From contig PUDQ02000019.1 in assembly GCA_002964805.2 (NCBI GenBank), positions 1 through 64,000 on the forward strand: a stretch of 64,000 nt of DNA. Reading direction: 5' to 3'. The DNA comes from Trametes villosa. Its lineage: Eukaryota; Basidiomycota; Agaricomycetes; Polyporales; Polyporaceae. The first letter of the stretch is position 1. The number at the start of each line of letters is the position of its first letter. The translations under genes were made by a program, and so were the position numbers. The notes beneath the pieces are model-generated. The model saw nothing but the letters and a program-made list of their open reading frames with translations, searched no databases and was not told the DNA's origin. Below, piece after piece: positions 12,356 through 24,011 of this stretch.

Positions 12356-14407
12356 ATGTCGCAAAATCCACCCGCTGCCAGCCAGGTTGGGGTCGATGAA
12401 GCTTGCCAAGCGATTGATTCTCATTTGGCCGCGTACCAGGCTCTGATTGGGCCGAAAAAGTGCAGCACAACAGCCAGCACGCTGGAAGGTTGGGCTCACA
12501 ATTTCTGCGACTATATTGTGAGTATGTCTGCACATGAGCTGTAAACTACTAAGCAGCGCGCAGAAAAAAAGCGTGGATGGCCTCTCCAGCGACCCCGAAA
12601 GGTTCAAGACTGCGCTCGACAATGTCTGCGAGATTGTTCACAACACCCGTCCTGCTCTGGAAAGCATCTGGGCGGATGCCGGTGTACCCGCTATGACGGA
12701 TTCATTGCGCCGGGTGAAAGCCCGCGCAGATTTGAAGCGCCTTATGGGCTCGCTTCCCAATCCATCAGAGCGAGGAAGTCGCGCGAGCCCTCAAACGGAG
12801 GAGCATGCTCAACTGAGCGCGATGCTGCATGCCGCTGGCGAAACGATCGTAAAAGTAGGGCCTCCAAGGCGAAAGAAGAAGCGCACCAAGGGTAGTGTAA
12901 CGACCGAGGACAGGGCGGTCACCTCTGCGCTCAATGAGCAAGTCGTCTCTGCCCCGGTGGTCACTGCCACCCCAGGTTCTCCCTCCGCAGCTCTTGTGCC
13001 CCGGTCTACTCCGCCGCCGGACAGCAAGATTGCTTCGAGCCAGGCGGTCGCTGCTCCTCAGATCCCTCTCCCCGCCGCTCCTCCTGTGCCGTCCGCTCCG
13101 CCGCGGGAAGAAGAGGGCCCGCCGGCGAAGGGAGGCGCGACCAGCAGTGGGACTGCCCCGGACGCTTCACGCCACCAAAAGCCCCTACGGACCCCGCGCG
13201 TGACCCCCCGGATGAAGGCCACCCCATTCGTTCCCCGAAGCGCCCCTAGCACCCAAGGTCCTTCCCTCGCCGCTCCTTCGACCGTCCAGACCCTGCCGTC
13301 CAGCAGCGAGGCTGCGTCGAGCCGGCGGGCGGTTGCTGACAGCAAGGTCTGTCGGCCGGAGAGCGCTTCGACGCCCACTCAGGAAGTTGAGCTTCTCCAG
13401 CGTGTCTCTGTGCGCGACGATTCCCTGTCGGAGACAGCGGGTCAGGCGACGCAGGTCGGGGGCACGGAGTCGCAACAAAGGGTCTCTTCCAGGGAACGTC
13501 AGATTCCCACCGCAGCGGCAGGCCCTGCGAGCTCTATGGGGCCCCAAGGATCGGTCAATGTCGACACCCAGGAAAAGGATGGCCAGCCTCCTCGGCAGCT
13601 GGAAATCGGCGCCTTCAGCGAAGGCGGGCGGCTTGATGCGGTAAGTCGCACATAGGCATACCAATAGCATCAAGCACACTAATTTTCGACGGTCTAGGAG
13701 TGTGTGGAAGTAGATGTCCTAACGCGAGAGGTCGACGTGGTGATGGAAGCGGCGGTAAGTAGTGCATGTTCAGGCGGATGTCGGCGTGACAGCTCATACT
13801 GGTTTCATCAGACGGGCGAGGAACCGATACTCGTAGGAGGGACAGAGCCGGAGGTACGGGTGGACGTTGAGATGGAAGCTGCGGTGAGTAGTACACATAT
13901 AGACTGACATCAGCGTGCCAACTCATAATGCGCTCTTCAGACCGGTGGCAATCGCGCGGACGAAACGGAGCCGGTGGTAGATGTGGACGCCGAGATGGAA
14001 GATGCAGTGAGTAGTACACGTTCAGACAAATATCAACGTGACAGCTCACACTGAGCTCGAAAGACCGGCAAGGGCATAAACCGCGCCGACGAAAGGGAGC
14101 ACACGGTAGAGGTCGATGTCGAGATGGGAGACGCGGTGAGTTGGACTTTGATTTACGGCACCACATAATCGCTAACTGCGTTGATCAGAGTCTCGTGGAA
14201 TCAATCCTCCATCACGAGCTGAGCCCCACCCAGAGCACTGTTGGCGAGGGTGACATGCCAGAAAAGCAGCTCGACTTCTTGGCTTACCTCCGGAGAATGC
14301 GTGTAGCGACTCGCGCAGAGATGTGGGCCCTGCACGGAAGAGCAGCCAGCCTCAAGCGTCGCAAGCAGAGCGCCGTGATGGAAGCGCTGGGCTATACCGA
14401 GAACTGA
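12356..14407 (+). CDS. Zinc-cluster-family paralogue without cysteines, with duplicated mini-exons (574 aa)
   Basis: Seven exons: 12356-12517, 12564-13640, 13698-13754, 13812-13883, 13941-14006, 14064-14135 and 14189-14407. All introns are phase 0. Exon 1 is the family's N-terminal helical module, ending in a W-containing segment and then CDYI at the conserved phase-0 junction. Exon 2 starts with the second helical module, followed by a long Pro/Ser/Ala-rich disordered linker with a basic patch (RRKKKRTKG). The four short exons each encode a version of the peptide VDVEMEAA. The last exon is a charged helix (KQLDFLAYLRRMR). No cysteine cluster is present. Function is unknown. The first ATG (tccATGtc) is chosen because it opens the module common to the paralogues. 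Nothing in promoter DNA stands out. Confidence 0.8.
13698..14135 (+). repeat. Four tandem exon-intron units of about 123-129 bp
   Basis: Exons of 57, 72, 66 and 72 nt are preceded or separated by introns of exactly 57 nt (13641-13697, 13755-13811, 13884-13940, 14007-14063). The last three of these introns share the gt(a/g)agtagt start and an internal cgtg(a/c)cagctca-like block. Every exon is phase 0 to phase 0, so unit number can change without shifting the frame. The encoded peptides end in MEAA, MEAA, MEDA and MGDA. Confidence 0.88.
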
Positions 14408-17400
14408 GTGTTGTGGAGGTGTGAGGTCACTAGCGTGGAAAAGCAGCGGGGTCAACGCTCAGGGGTCGGGAGAGGGGGGCGCACGGCCACGCGCGAAGCT
14501 GCGAAGTGCACGACACATCAAACGACTGAGGATTTGCGAAGGCACGGCTGGCGCGACGTGATACGTGCTACTACTCACCGCAGCTCCGGGTTGTCGGCGG
14601 ACAGGCTCTTGGTCTCGGACATAATGTTTGTCCCGCACTTAGCACTCAGTTCCTTTCCCTCGTTCTTCAGCCTTGGCGTCTTTCGCCAGATTCTTCCTCT
14701 GTCCTTGTATCTTCCCTCCCCACAAAAGACCGTGTATTGAAGTCAGCGATGTGCTGAGCTTTCGAGTATATCTGATCTTCCGCTTTTCTTATTCAGCTCG
14801 CGCGCACAGCGTCGCAGTGTATTGCAACGCCGCAGTTCTCGCCGCACGGGTAGTCTGCGTTTGGTAGCACGACACGGCGCGCAACATACGCGTGATCGCG
14901 TCGCATACTCATTCCGCTCGCCCTTACTGTACATTCGCCCCGAGCCCCGAGCCCCGAGCCCCGACTCCTCCTGCTATGCCGTCGTCCAGGTTCTCTAGCC
15001 ATCAGTTCATTCATGTACTAAGACTCGCGCTTCGCGCTCTCAAATAACATCTAGGTTTTCGTTGCCATCTTTACGACTGCTATCAACACTCGACCTCCGA
15101 CATTCGCATCGCGCCCCCGCGCGCCTGCCCTCGCCTTCGACTTCGCCTGGAATTGCGCTCTGCTACCGTGCAGCCCTGCGCACAGCCCGTCAGCGCAGAA
15201 GCACCGTCAGAGACTCGTAGAAAGTAGAGACACGGTGAATGAAGGTAAAGGTAGAGATATCCGAGCTACGTAGTGTTTGGGCGCGTTCCCTGGCCCGCTT
15301 TCCCTGCAGGCGACTAGGAGGACAGCCTGAAGCACTAATAAGTAGGTTACCGATACTAAAGGCCATGCACATCCAGACGCTTTCTAGAGCTAGGGTCGCC
15401 GAAAGCCTCCGAGAACGGGGGGAGCGGGAAAGTCGCAGCTAACACCGCGTCCAGTGTTGTCTGCATTGCCGTAGTTGTAACCGCCACGCTGAGTGCCGTA
15501 TTCCTATGCTGCGCCGTGACGAAATCAATATCGTAGTAGTGCAGAATGGTATCACTGTAGAATTGTTAGAAGTACCTGTTGTGGATATACCCGGCACGTC
15601 GGGTGCTCGCCAGGTCTACTAAAGTATATGTCGACAGAGGAGCAACCCAAGGATCTAGAGATGACGAGCTGCCCGAGAAACTGCATGGATGTTCATTGTC
15701 GGCGCCACAGACGGAGCGGAAGTACATGACAAGCGAGAGACAGGACGGAGAAATACGAGTTCAAGTAGGAAAGGACTGGGTAATATAGATACTAGGATCC
15801 AGGGCGAAAGAGCATTCGAGAAGCGAGCGGCCCAGGATCGTTCGGAGTATCTGGCGACGAGGCGTATAGAGCACATTCCGGCTGATTGGGATTCGGGCCC
15901 AGACTACGTAGTCAAATACTAAAGACAATCCGGGATGGGAGATTGTTCGCTAGAAGCGCACGGGCTCGAGCGCTGGCTTGGTGTTTGTTACACGGAAGAT
16001 AGCGTCCAAGAGGAGGGAGGAGATGGTAGATATCTACTAACGCTCCCGGCAAGATCGCCGGACCCACCTTTAACATCATACAGGACCATCGAGAGGCCGT
16101 CGTAACGAATCACGCTTCTTGTGTTGCTTTGCGTGATCATGTTCCGCGGGGCATTGCATTCAAGCAGCAGGGCGTTCTGAACCTCAATGTCGGAGAAATA
16201 CGTGTGGCTGTGTATATACCACATTTGGACAACACGTGCGCGTTCTGGCCTACATAAATACGGTCGCCGTGCGGGAGAAGCGTTTGACGCCGTAACACGG
16301 CATTTCAACGTCGAGCCTAACATAGGCCGCGCTTGCCGCGCTTGTTCATCGACTCATCGCTGCTCGTTTGACAAGAGCAATCCTGTGAGTTATGAACGTC
16401 ATATTTTGAACGCCGTTCTCATCCTCATCAGCAAAATGTTGAACCTCCTGGGGGCTTCTGGGGGCTTCTGGGTTGTCCTTTTCGGCGGTTTCCAGACACC
16501 CAGAAGCTACCAGTACTCCAGCTAGTCTCCGATCTGGACTACTAACTGCTCACTTCCCGGCATTTGCTGCTCGGTCTGATGATTTCTGAACGGTCTGTTT
16601 TGCTGGCTTGCTGGGTTTGGCTCATTAAGGCGTATGCATTTGCTTTTCTGTATCGTTCTGAGCTCTCCTGTCTCCGCGTTCTAACTCAAATCAAAGTGTA
16701 CTGGGCTCGGTGGCTACATCAGTCCCGCTACATGCAGATCAGTCCAGTTTACCAGATGTACAGTGACTTTAAATTTTCGAGACCGCTAGACCGCCAGACC
16801 GCCAGACCACCAGAACGCCAGATGAACAGCAATACCAGTGTCCCAGTCAAGCAGACCGCATCGCCAAACGCACCCGAGCCCTCCACTTGAGCTGCTATAT
16901 GTGGGAGAGCACAGGGGCCGGGTAATGTCAGGCGGTCAAGGAATCGTCAGAGTGGTCGAGGCAAACCCCTGAACCAGTGAATGAGGAAGGCAGATCTTGC
17001 CAGAAGTCCCAGAACACGAGTGTACCGGAGCAGCCCAGTCGTTAATACAATTCCAGTCATAAAACGCAGCACAGAGACGAATGAAGTATGAACTTACCAG
17101 GCGATCAATGACTTCAAGGTAGGTCAGCAGCTCAGAAGCACAGATCACACCGACACCAGAATCTCAGTTTACCGGGAACACCCAGGTACAGACAGGTCGC
17201 CAGTAGCGCAGACAAACCGCAACAGAAGCAACGTGATCACTTACCAGACGAGAGGGCGGGTCAGTAGAACAGATATCCGGCTCGAGCGGCGGGCCCAGAA
17301 TATTGACTCACAGGAGAGTTCCAGGCGGACGAGGCGCTGGCAGTAGCACAGACCGCAATCAAACCAGAGCATCGACGCACCAGGTGATACAGACCGGCCC

Positions 17401-17885
17401 AGAAAGGGCCAACCCGGGCGGGGGTATGAGGTACCAGAGGGCGTGCACATGCTGCTGGTGTGGCGTGTATTCAGCTGGTCGTGGGCGCCAGGCCCACAGA
17501 CGCTACATGACGAGCCAATGGATCAGATGGGTAGGAAGCGGGGCGGATAGGGGGCGAAGACAGGAATTAGGTAACGAAGGTATATAGACGGAGGGGGAGG
17601 AGACGATTAGGGGGAGGAGACGATTAGGGGGCGGCGAGAAATAGTAGATATGGATGAATTGAGCAATGGAGACTGAGCGGGGGGTGTGGGCGATTAGCGG
17701 TGTCGTGAGATATCCGAGTCTTGCTAGTAGTGCGTGTGGAGAGATGGAGATAGGATCCGTAGCCGACCGGCGGCGCGATCTGGTGAAATCTACTGCCAGA
17801 GTACGCGTCAGGTCACTCTTAGGAAGTAATTCAATACACGCACCAGCCTGCCGGGATGGCGGCGACATAGACCCGTGCCTAGTAT
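14408..17885. other. 3.5 kb intergenic region with small repeats
   Basis: No spliced coding series is supported. It contains (gagcccc)3 at about 14942-14962, a gaccgcca cluster at 16780-16820 and a duplicated ggaggagacgattaggggg motif near 17596-17634. Frames of 60-112 codons around 15.7 and 16.2 kb have no recognisable content. The downstream edge, 17.6-17.88 kb, is the 3' flank of the minus-strand DUF6532-like gene. Confidence 0.5.
14787..14940 (+). repeat. Diverged dispersed repeat, copy A
   Basis: The segment begins tcttattcagctcgcg and aligns, with gaps, over about 150 bp to 63824-63986 on the same strand. Shared blocks include cgtgatcgcgtcgca against cgtgaccgcgtcgca, then a pyrimidine-rich tail near tgtaca-tcgccc. 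Both copies lie a few hundred bp downstream of a family gene (12.4 kb and 61.6 kb), so they may mark an old segmental duplication or a shared mobile-element remnant. Confidence 0.6.
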
Positions 17886-18003
17886 TCAGAGCTCGTCGTT
17901 AGTCGCAGCAGCTTCGCCGTCGTCTTCAGACGAGCTGCCTGAGCCCGTCCATTTGGGTTTGGCAATGGCCCGCAATCGGGCACTGGAGTGGTCATGTTCG
18001 CCG

Positions 18004-18035
<32 letters not shown>

Positions 18036-21000
18036 ATCGTCGTCGTCGTCGCCGCTGTCGTCGCTGTCGTTGTCGCTGCTGCTGCTGCTGCCGTTCTCGT
18101 CGTCGTCACTTACGTTGCCATCGTCACCGTCGTGTAGACCGTCCTGACGCTCCGAATCGAGCACCGCGCCGTGGTCGTCGCCGTCGTTAGCGTCGTCTTC
18201 ATCGCGACGCCGACTCCGGGTACTTCCCGAGCCATGACGAGCCGGGTCGTCGCCGTCGTTCGGGTCCAGATCCATGTTGTCGACGTCCTCAGTGTCGCAG
18301 TGTAGGATCTCGCCGCCGTCGAGAGGTCCGTCGAGAGCACCGGCGTCGCTACTAGGCGCGATGATGTCTTCGACCTCCATGGCGTCGGGCTCCTTCTTGA
18401 TGCGGGTACTGCCGTGGGCCGAGACGTGGCGGTCTTGGCGGAAGTCGTCGTCGTCCTCTTCCTCCACGAGCTGATGTCTCAGCGCGGTCTGCTTCACAGG
18501 AGTCTGCCCCCCTCCACCACCACGAGTGCCGCCGTGATTGTGTCCAGAGGCGGAGGCAAGAAGAGCAGCCATTTGACCTGGCTTCAAACTGACTGCTGAC
18601 GACTTGTAGTCCGCGGTCTTCGCTAGAAAATTTGAGGACCGGAAGTCTGTGCCTGACGTGCTCATCTTCCCGGTCTGTGGGTTGAGCTTCTTCGGACAGA
18701 ACGGCTTGCCGTCTGGGGCAAGCTGCATCCGCCCATGCATCCAGAGCATGACTACGCGTTCAACCTGGACGCGGGCTCAGTGGATTCACGTGGTGAGTTA
18801 GCGAAACGATACTCACCGCGGAGGCGATCAACGCAATGGCGCCAATCGGCCTGTCGGGTGACGTCGGGCGCTTGGGGTCGTCAGGCTGATAGAGCTCCGG
18901 GATATACAGGGCGTTCGCGGTTTGCTCCAGATGAGACGCAAGAATCGGGAGAATGAAGGGGCTGTGGAAGAGCCCCTATAACAGACCATGATCAACGCTG
19001 TACGCCCAATCAAAGACTTGTGACTCACCGCGTGTGCGTTCGGCTTGTCATGACCTAAGGGATCCCGGTACACGAACTGGAAGCCCTGATGAATCCTCTT
19101 GCAGAACTTGGCGCGTGCGGCGTAAACCGGGAGGAGCGCCTCGTTGATCCCCTCAAGCGCCTCCTCCTCGTCTTCGTCCTCATCGGGTATGTACTCCACG
19201 AAGCGTGTCGCAGCCGACGAGTTGAAACAGCTCTCGAACAGAGCAACGGCAGCAGCGGCCATGGCGCTCCGCCAGTCGTACATCTTCTGCGTGGCCTAAA
19301 CGAAGGTTCGTCAGTGTATTGTAAGGTTGCACAGCGAGAACGACTCACGACTTTATGGACGTTGTCGTTGAGAACCACCTTGTGGGGAAGACTGTCGCCG
19401 TAGACCTCATCCCAGATCTTCTGAACAATAGCGACGCTCGTGGCGGGCTCCCACGTCCAGACATCGTGGCGTGTCGCCTGATATTTGAGCAGGGTGGGGA
19501 TGAAGACTGAACTCCACCTTTCGTCCTCCTGGGCGCCGGCCGGCAAGTCGCTGGTTGTCCACTTGGTCTTCGACGCCGGCTTGCTTGTCCCGGACGAACT
19601 GCTGGAAACTGAGCGTTGGGACTTGGGCGCGGAGGCGGCGGCGTCGTCGACTATCTCGATGTCGGAATCGTGATCGGCTGTCGGTGCATTCTAATCCTAG
19701 GTAAGCGAACTGCCAACGAACGCGACCAGAGAATCTAACCTCTTCCTCCGACGACACCTTCTTCCCCTTCCCCTTCCCCTTCTTGTTCTTCTTGTTCTTC
19801 TTGCTGCTAGCCTTTGGGTGTGGAACAGTTAATGAGAAAGCGCATTCCAGACGCATAGTGCCACCTACACAGCGGGGAGTACTTACCTTCTCAGCCGGCG
19901 TGGCGTCTGTGTCGTTCACCGGCGGCAGGCCTGGCTCTTTCTTGATACGCTTTGGCTTCTGAGCGTCGACGTCGACGTCTTTGACTGCAACCATGTTCTG
20001 CGGATCGATGTGAACCTGTAAGTTTGAAACGGTTGCGAAGCTGGGCGCTCGAAGCATACCTGGCTTGTACGTCTTGCCACGACACCCTTGATGGGACTCG
20101 ACAACGCGGCCTCGCGCTCAGCACTCTCGTCGTCACTACCGAAAATAGCGACGTCCACGACTTTGTTCGGTTCCGACTCCTTGGGCTTCGACACTGGCCT
20201 CGGCCTCGGCTTCGTAGACTTAGACGGCTTGCTTTGCACGGTGTCGGCCTTGGCGTCTCGAGTGTGTGCGTGTGCGCTGGGCGCCGCCATGGTCTGAGCT
20301 GAGTCCGCGTCGATCTTCGAGCTCGACTTGGCCCCGCCGGAGACCTTGGAGTCTGCCTTCGACTTGCTCTTGGAGCGAGACTTGGACTCGTGGGTCTTCG
20401 ACTCGGAGACGGTGGTCTTGGTGCTAGTCGTGGACTTCGCGGTCGTCTTCGACTTCGTCTTCGACTGCGACTTCGAGCGCACCTGCTGCTCGGAGTCTGT
20501 CTGTGTCGTCGATGACTCGGGAGGAGGGTGGCGTCCAGAATCGGTAGGCGTAGGCGGCTGGGAGTAGGGCGTGGGGGGAGTAGCCTTCGTTCGCATGGCA
20601 GACGCCGTCTTAGGCGCCTTCGCCGGTTTGCCGGTTTGAGCTGCAGAGATGTTCGACTCGGAGTCCGGCAGCCAGTTCTGCAAGATGTCGGCGTTGAGAT
20701 TGCCCTGATCAACCTGCATGTCTGGAATAAGCGGGACCCTGCGGGCACAGCAGATTAGCGTCCACAGAGGTGAGAGTCAAGATGAGATCTCACCTGGAAG
20801 ATGCCGGCGGTCCGCGGGTGTGGGGCGACCAGGCGCGCCGTTTACGGGGCTGTCGACCCCGCAACTCAGCGCCGGCGCTCTTCAGGACCTTCGAGGCGCT
20901 GTCGGACGTGGAAGCCGGGCCCGCAGTTCCCCCGCTGGTCCTCGCCGTTTGTATGGCGCTCCGGAGAGGCATGGCCTCGGGGTCCTTCTTCTGGCGCTTT

Positions 21001-21482
21001 TTCGCTGGGACCGGCGTGGCCTCCAACTCGGTGAGCTCTCCGTCAAGTTCAGGAAAGTCCTCGATGTTCTTCTTTGAGGCAACGGAAGCGGCAGCTGCCC
21101 GCTTTCGCTTAGAGCCATCGGCCTTGTCGCCGGCGGAAGCCTGGGAAACGTCATCAGCCTCGATGTCGGCGATGGCACCCTCACGTTGCAGGGGAGCCGG
21201 CTTGACACGGGCCTTAGTCGGCTTAGGAACCTCTGACTTGGGCCGCATGCTCCGAGTGACACGGGTCGCCCGCACCTCCTCGTCTTCCTTCGCCATCTGA
21301 TCTTCCATCTTTGCAGCTGCCTTGATGGAATTCTCCGTCTTCTTCTTAGCAGCGGCCTTCTCGTTCTGTACCTTCACCTTGTCGTCCGCGACCTCTTGAC
21401 CGCTACGGCGAGGAGGCGGTAAGTCAGGCTTCCCCGGATGCGCGTTGGCATTCTGACTGCGCGTTCCGTAGGGGCCTGCCAT
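17886..21482 (-). CDS. DUF6532-like nuclear protein with acidic C-terminus (1071 aa)
   Basis: Eight exons: 21482-20794, 20738-20060, 20015-19887, 19811-19740, 19690-19349, 19295-19029, 18975-18817 and 18764-17886. Residues 1 to about 590 are disordered and Lys/Ser/Ala-rich with many basic patches (KRKR, KKRQKK, RIKKEPG), typical of a nuclear protein. Exons 5-8 hold the one folded region, about 250 residues, with KIWDEVYGDSLPHKVVLND, then WRSAMAAAAVALFE, then a run reading HSPFILPILASHLEQ and an ALIASAVERVVMLW helix. The order of helices resembles the basidiomycete domain DUF6532, but I assign it by memory of the pattern only. The tail is extremely Asp-rich, encoded by (gtc)n-type repeats at 17996-18080. 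It is divergent from the F-box-like gene across 343 bp. Confidence 0.78.
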
Positions 21483-21825
21483 GGGTGTAAGATGCTAGGG
21501 CTGGAAGGGGATGGAGGAAAGCGATGGGAGATGCTGATGGGCTGGCAGCGGAATTTACTCGACGTGGCGGTCGGGCAGTTGGAAGAGAAGTGGGCCGAGT
21601 AGGGGAGCTTTGACGCGCACTGCGTCGCTTGCGGTGCTGCCTCCCTTCACCGGTCACCTCTACGGCGTGGTCGACGGCTTACGTAGGTTGAAGCCATCTT
21701 GGCGAACTCTAGTCCCGAGCGCGCAACCTTTCCCACTCTTACCCCCTTGCCAGCACTCTCAGAAACCCGCCTTCCGTCTCCTCACCTTCGGCTACTCCTC
21801 ACACCTCATTTCTGCTAGTAGAGAC

Positions 21826-24011
21826 ATGGCTACCTACACCGTAAGTTCACAACCATTTGCGGATAGCGTTGCAAGGCTTACAATATTCCCTGGCAGACTT
21901 TCAACACGCCTAACGATAGACGGATGGCCATGTATCCGCTCAAGAACTACAGGAAGCCCGATGCGCCCGGCGTTCGTCGATCGTTTGCCGGAAAGATCTT
22001 CCTCAACTTGGACTTCGTGCTCATGATCGTTGAGGCGATGGCCCAGCCTGGAGAAAGTACTGCGAGGGACGCTCCGGACCCGTTAGCAGCAAGGCGTGAC
22101 CTCGTCCACCTTGCGCTCGCGTCGACTGACTTCTTCTACTTCGCCATGGAGGCAGCATGGGCGTTCGTGCCCAACGTGAAGCGCCTTCTGGACGTCCTAC
22201 GCGTCGGAGTGGTAGCGAGGGCTGGGCCGGACAGGGTCGATGAGGAGCAAACTTGGCAGCGGGTGCAGCAGTACGTCGCGCGTCGGTCGCCGTGTAGTAG
22301 CGTTAAGACTTACTTTTGCCTAGATCTATCGAGAGTTCTGTAAAGAGCAGGGGCGACTACCGTTTGCTCAACCGATTTCGGTTCTACGCCGCCGCCGTCA
22401 AGCACATGACGGTGCACGCCAACAGCTACCCCTCGAAGGTCCTCGAGCTCGCTCAGTCCTGCATATCGCCTAGTGTCTTCGACCTCTTCCCGTCCATGTC
22501 TCAACTCGTGTGGGTAGAATTGGAAAACCACTGCACTCGTTCCGAAGGCCGCCACGCGTCGATAACCCAGTTCCTTGGCACACCCAGACTTAGCTCCGTC
22601 ACCATCCGCTTTGTTGATCGGCGTCACGCATATCTCGAGTCCCTTCCAATCCTGGACAAGGGCATGTACCGCAATGCGGTCATCCAGACATGCACGGCAG
22701 TCACGAACGCCCAGCCGACTCTGAAAGCATTCAAGCTCGACGCTCCGGCCTGCATTCCGGTTCCGGCGGATATCCTCCGAGGTTTCAGATGTCTCGAATC
22801 CGCCGCGCTCTACGTCTGTCTAGGCGGTAAGTCCATGTACGTTAGTATCACCCCTTCTGCATGACTTACCGAGCTTTCGTTACAGAGGGCTCCCTTGAGC
22901 TTGATATGGCCGTCCCAGCGCCCCCGGTGCTGGCGTCCTCATCTACGCCTGCACCCCCGTCTTTCAACGTCGCTTTCCCCACCATTTTTCAGACGCCCGG
23001 GGCTCTCCATTCTCCACTCTCCGCAATCGTCAGGCTTGATCTCATCTGGACCCGCAATACGGACTTCCTCTCTGTTACCGGTCCCCTCGTCTTCGACAAT
23101 CTTGAGCACCTATCTATCAAGTCGATTGCCTACGCCTCTATCAACTTTCTCGACGACGTTTACGCCCTGATCGAGCACATTCAGATGGCGTTGTCTTTGC
23201 GGACGGTGGAGATCTTCGCGTCGAATCTAGGCGGCAGCGTTATCGATGGCACCGACTTCGGCCAATTCATGTACCCTCTAATGTGTTGCACAGGGCTCCG
23301 GAGAGTCACTATCGCGCTCTCAGCCTATCGCTTTCCGGCTGAGGCCGACGATCTCGACAGTCTGGCGCGTGCCTGGTCAGACCTGGAAGTCCTCAGTCTG
23401 AGCTTCCCAATTGGGCCGACCGTTGACTTGCCGAGCATCCAGCTTTCTCTACCATACATCTGCCAACAGTGCCCGCGGCTACTCTATCTCCACGTCCCAT
23501 ACTTCCAGAGTTTTCCTGGCATGCTCAGCTTTCTTCCGACCCCGCAAAGCCGGTTGTGCCACCTCTCTTCGGACGTCCTTCAGCTCAACCACACGCTCGC
23601 GGACGTCGCGTACGCACTTCGGCGGGAGTTCCCTCGACTTGTGCGTCTCGGACCGCCCTGCGTAGTTCACCAAGAGTCGAGTGCACGCTGGGTGGAACTT
23701 CATCGCCTGCTCCACGGCTTCCGCCTTGCCAGTTTCGACATCATCCTCGAGCATACCTGGAGATCCCTCCGGAACGGCACGTATACCAACGGTCCTCCGC
23801 AAGTCCTCTTTCCATTATACATCGCGGCGTACACATGTACTAATGCCTCCGACCTTAGGGTTGCAGTGTTCGCTATGGTCGTTGAAGAGTTGCTGAAGAA
23901 GGTAAGAATTCTAAGTTCCAGTTATGAAAGTAGCTAACGCCCGCCATTATATCCCAGCCTGAAGAATGCGAAGTCGTCGCCGCGTTGGCTCGCAGGGCCC
24001 TTGGACTTTAA
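21826..24011 (+). CDS. F-box-like / leucine-rich-type protein (653 aa)
   Basis: Five exons: 21826-21840, 21897-22270, 22324-22826, 22886-23901 and 23958-24011. The first exon encodes only MATYT, a layout common for basidiomycete F-box genes. Residues 25-95 hold the presumed F-box-like helices (KIFLNLDFVLMIVEAM ... DLVHLALASTDFFYFAMEAA). The rest is a long series of Leu-rich repeat-like segments with aromatic spacing (LEHLSIKS, LRRVTIALS, LEVLSLSFP, RLLYLHVPYF). F-box proteins of this kind act as substrate receptors of SCF ubiquitin ligases. Here the F-box match is weak, so the role is inferred. The gene has no visible defect and shares a 343-bp divergent upstream region with the 17.9-21.5 kb gene. 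Confidence 0.75.
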
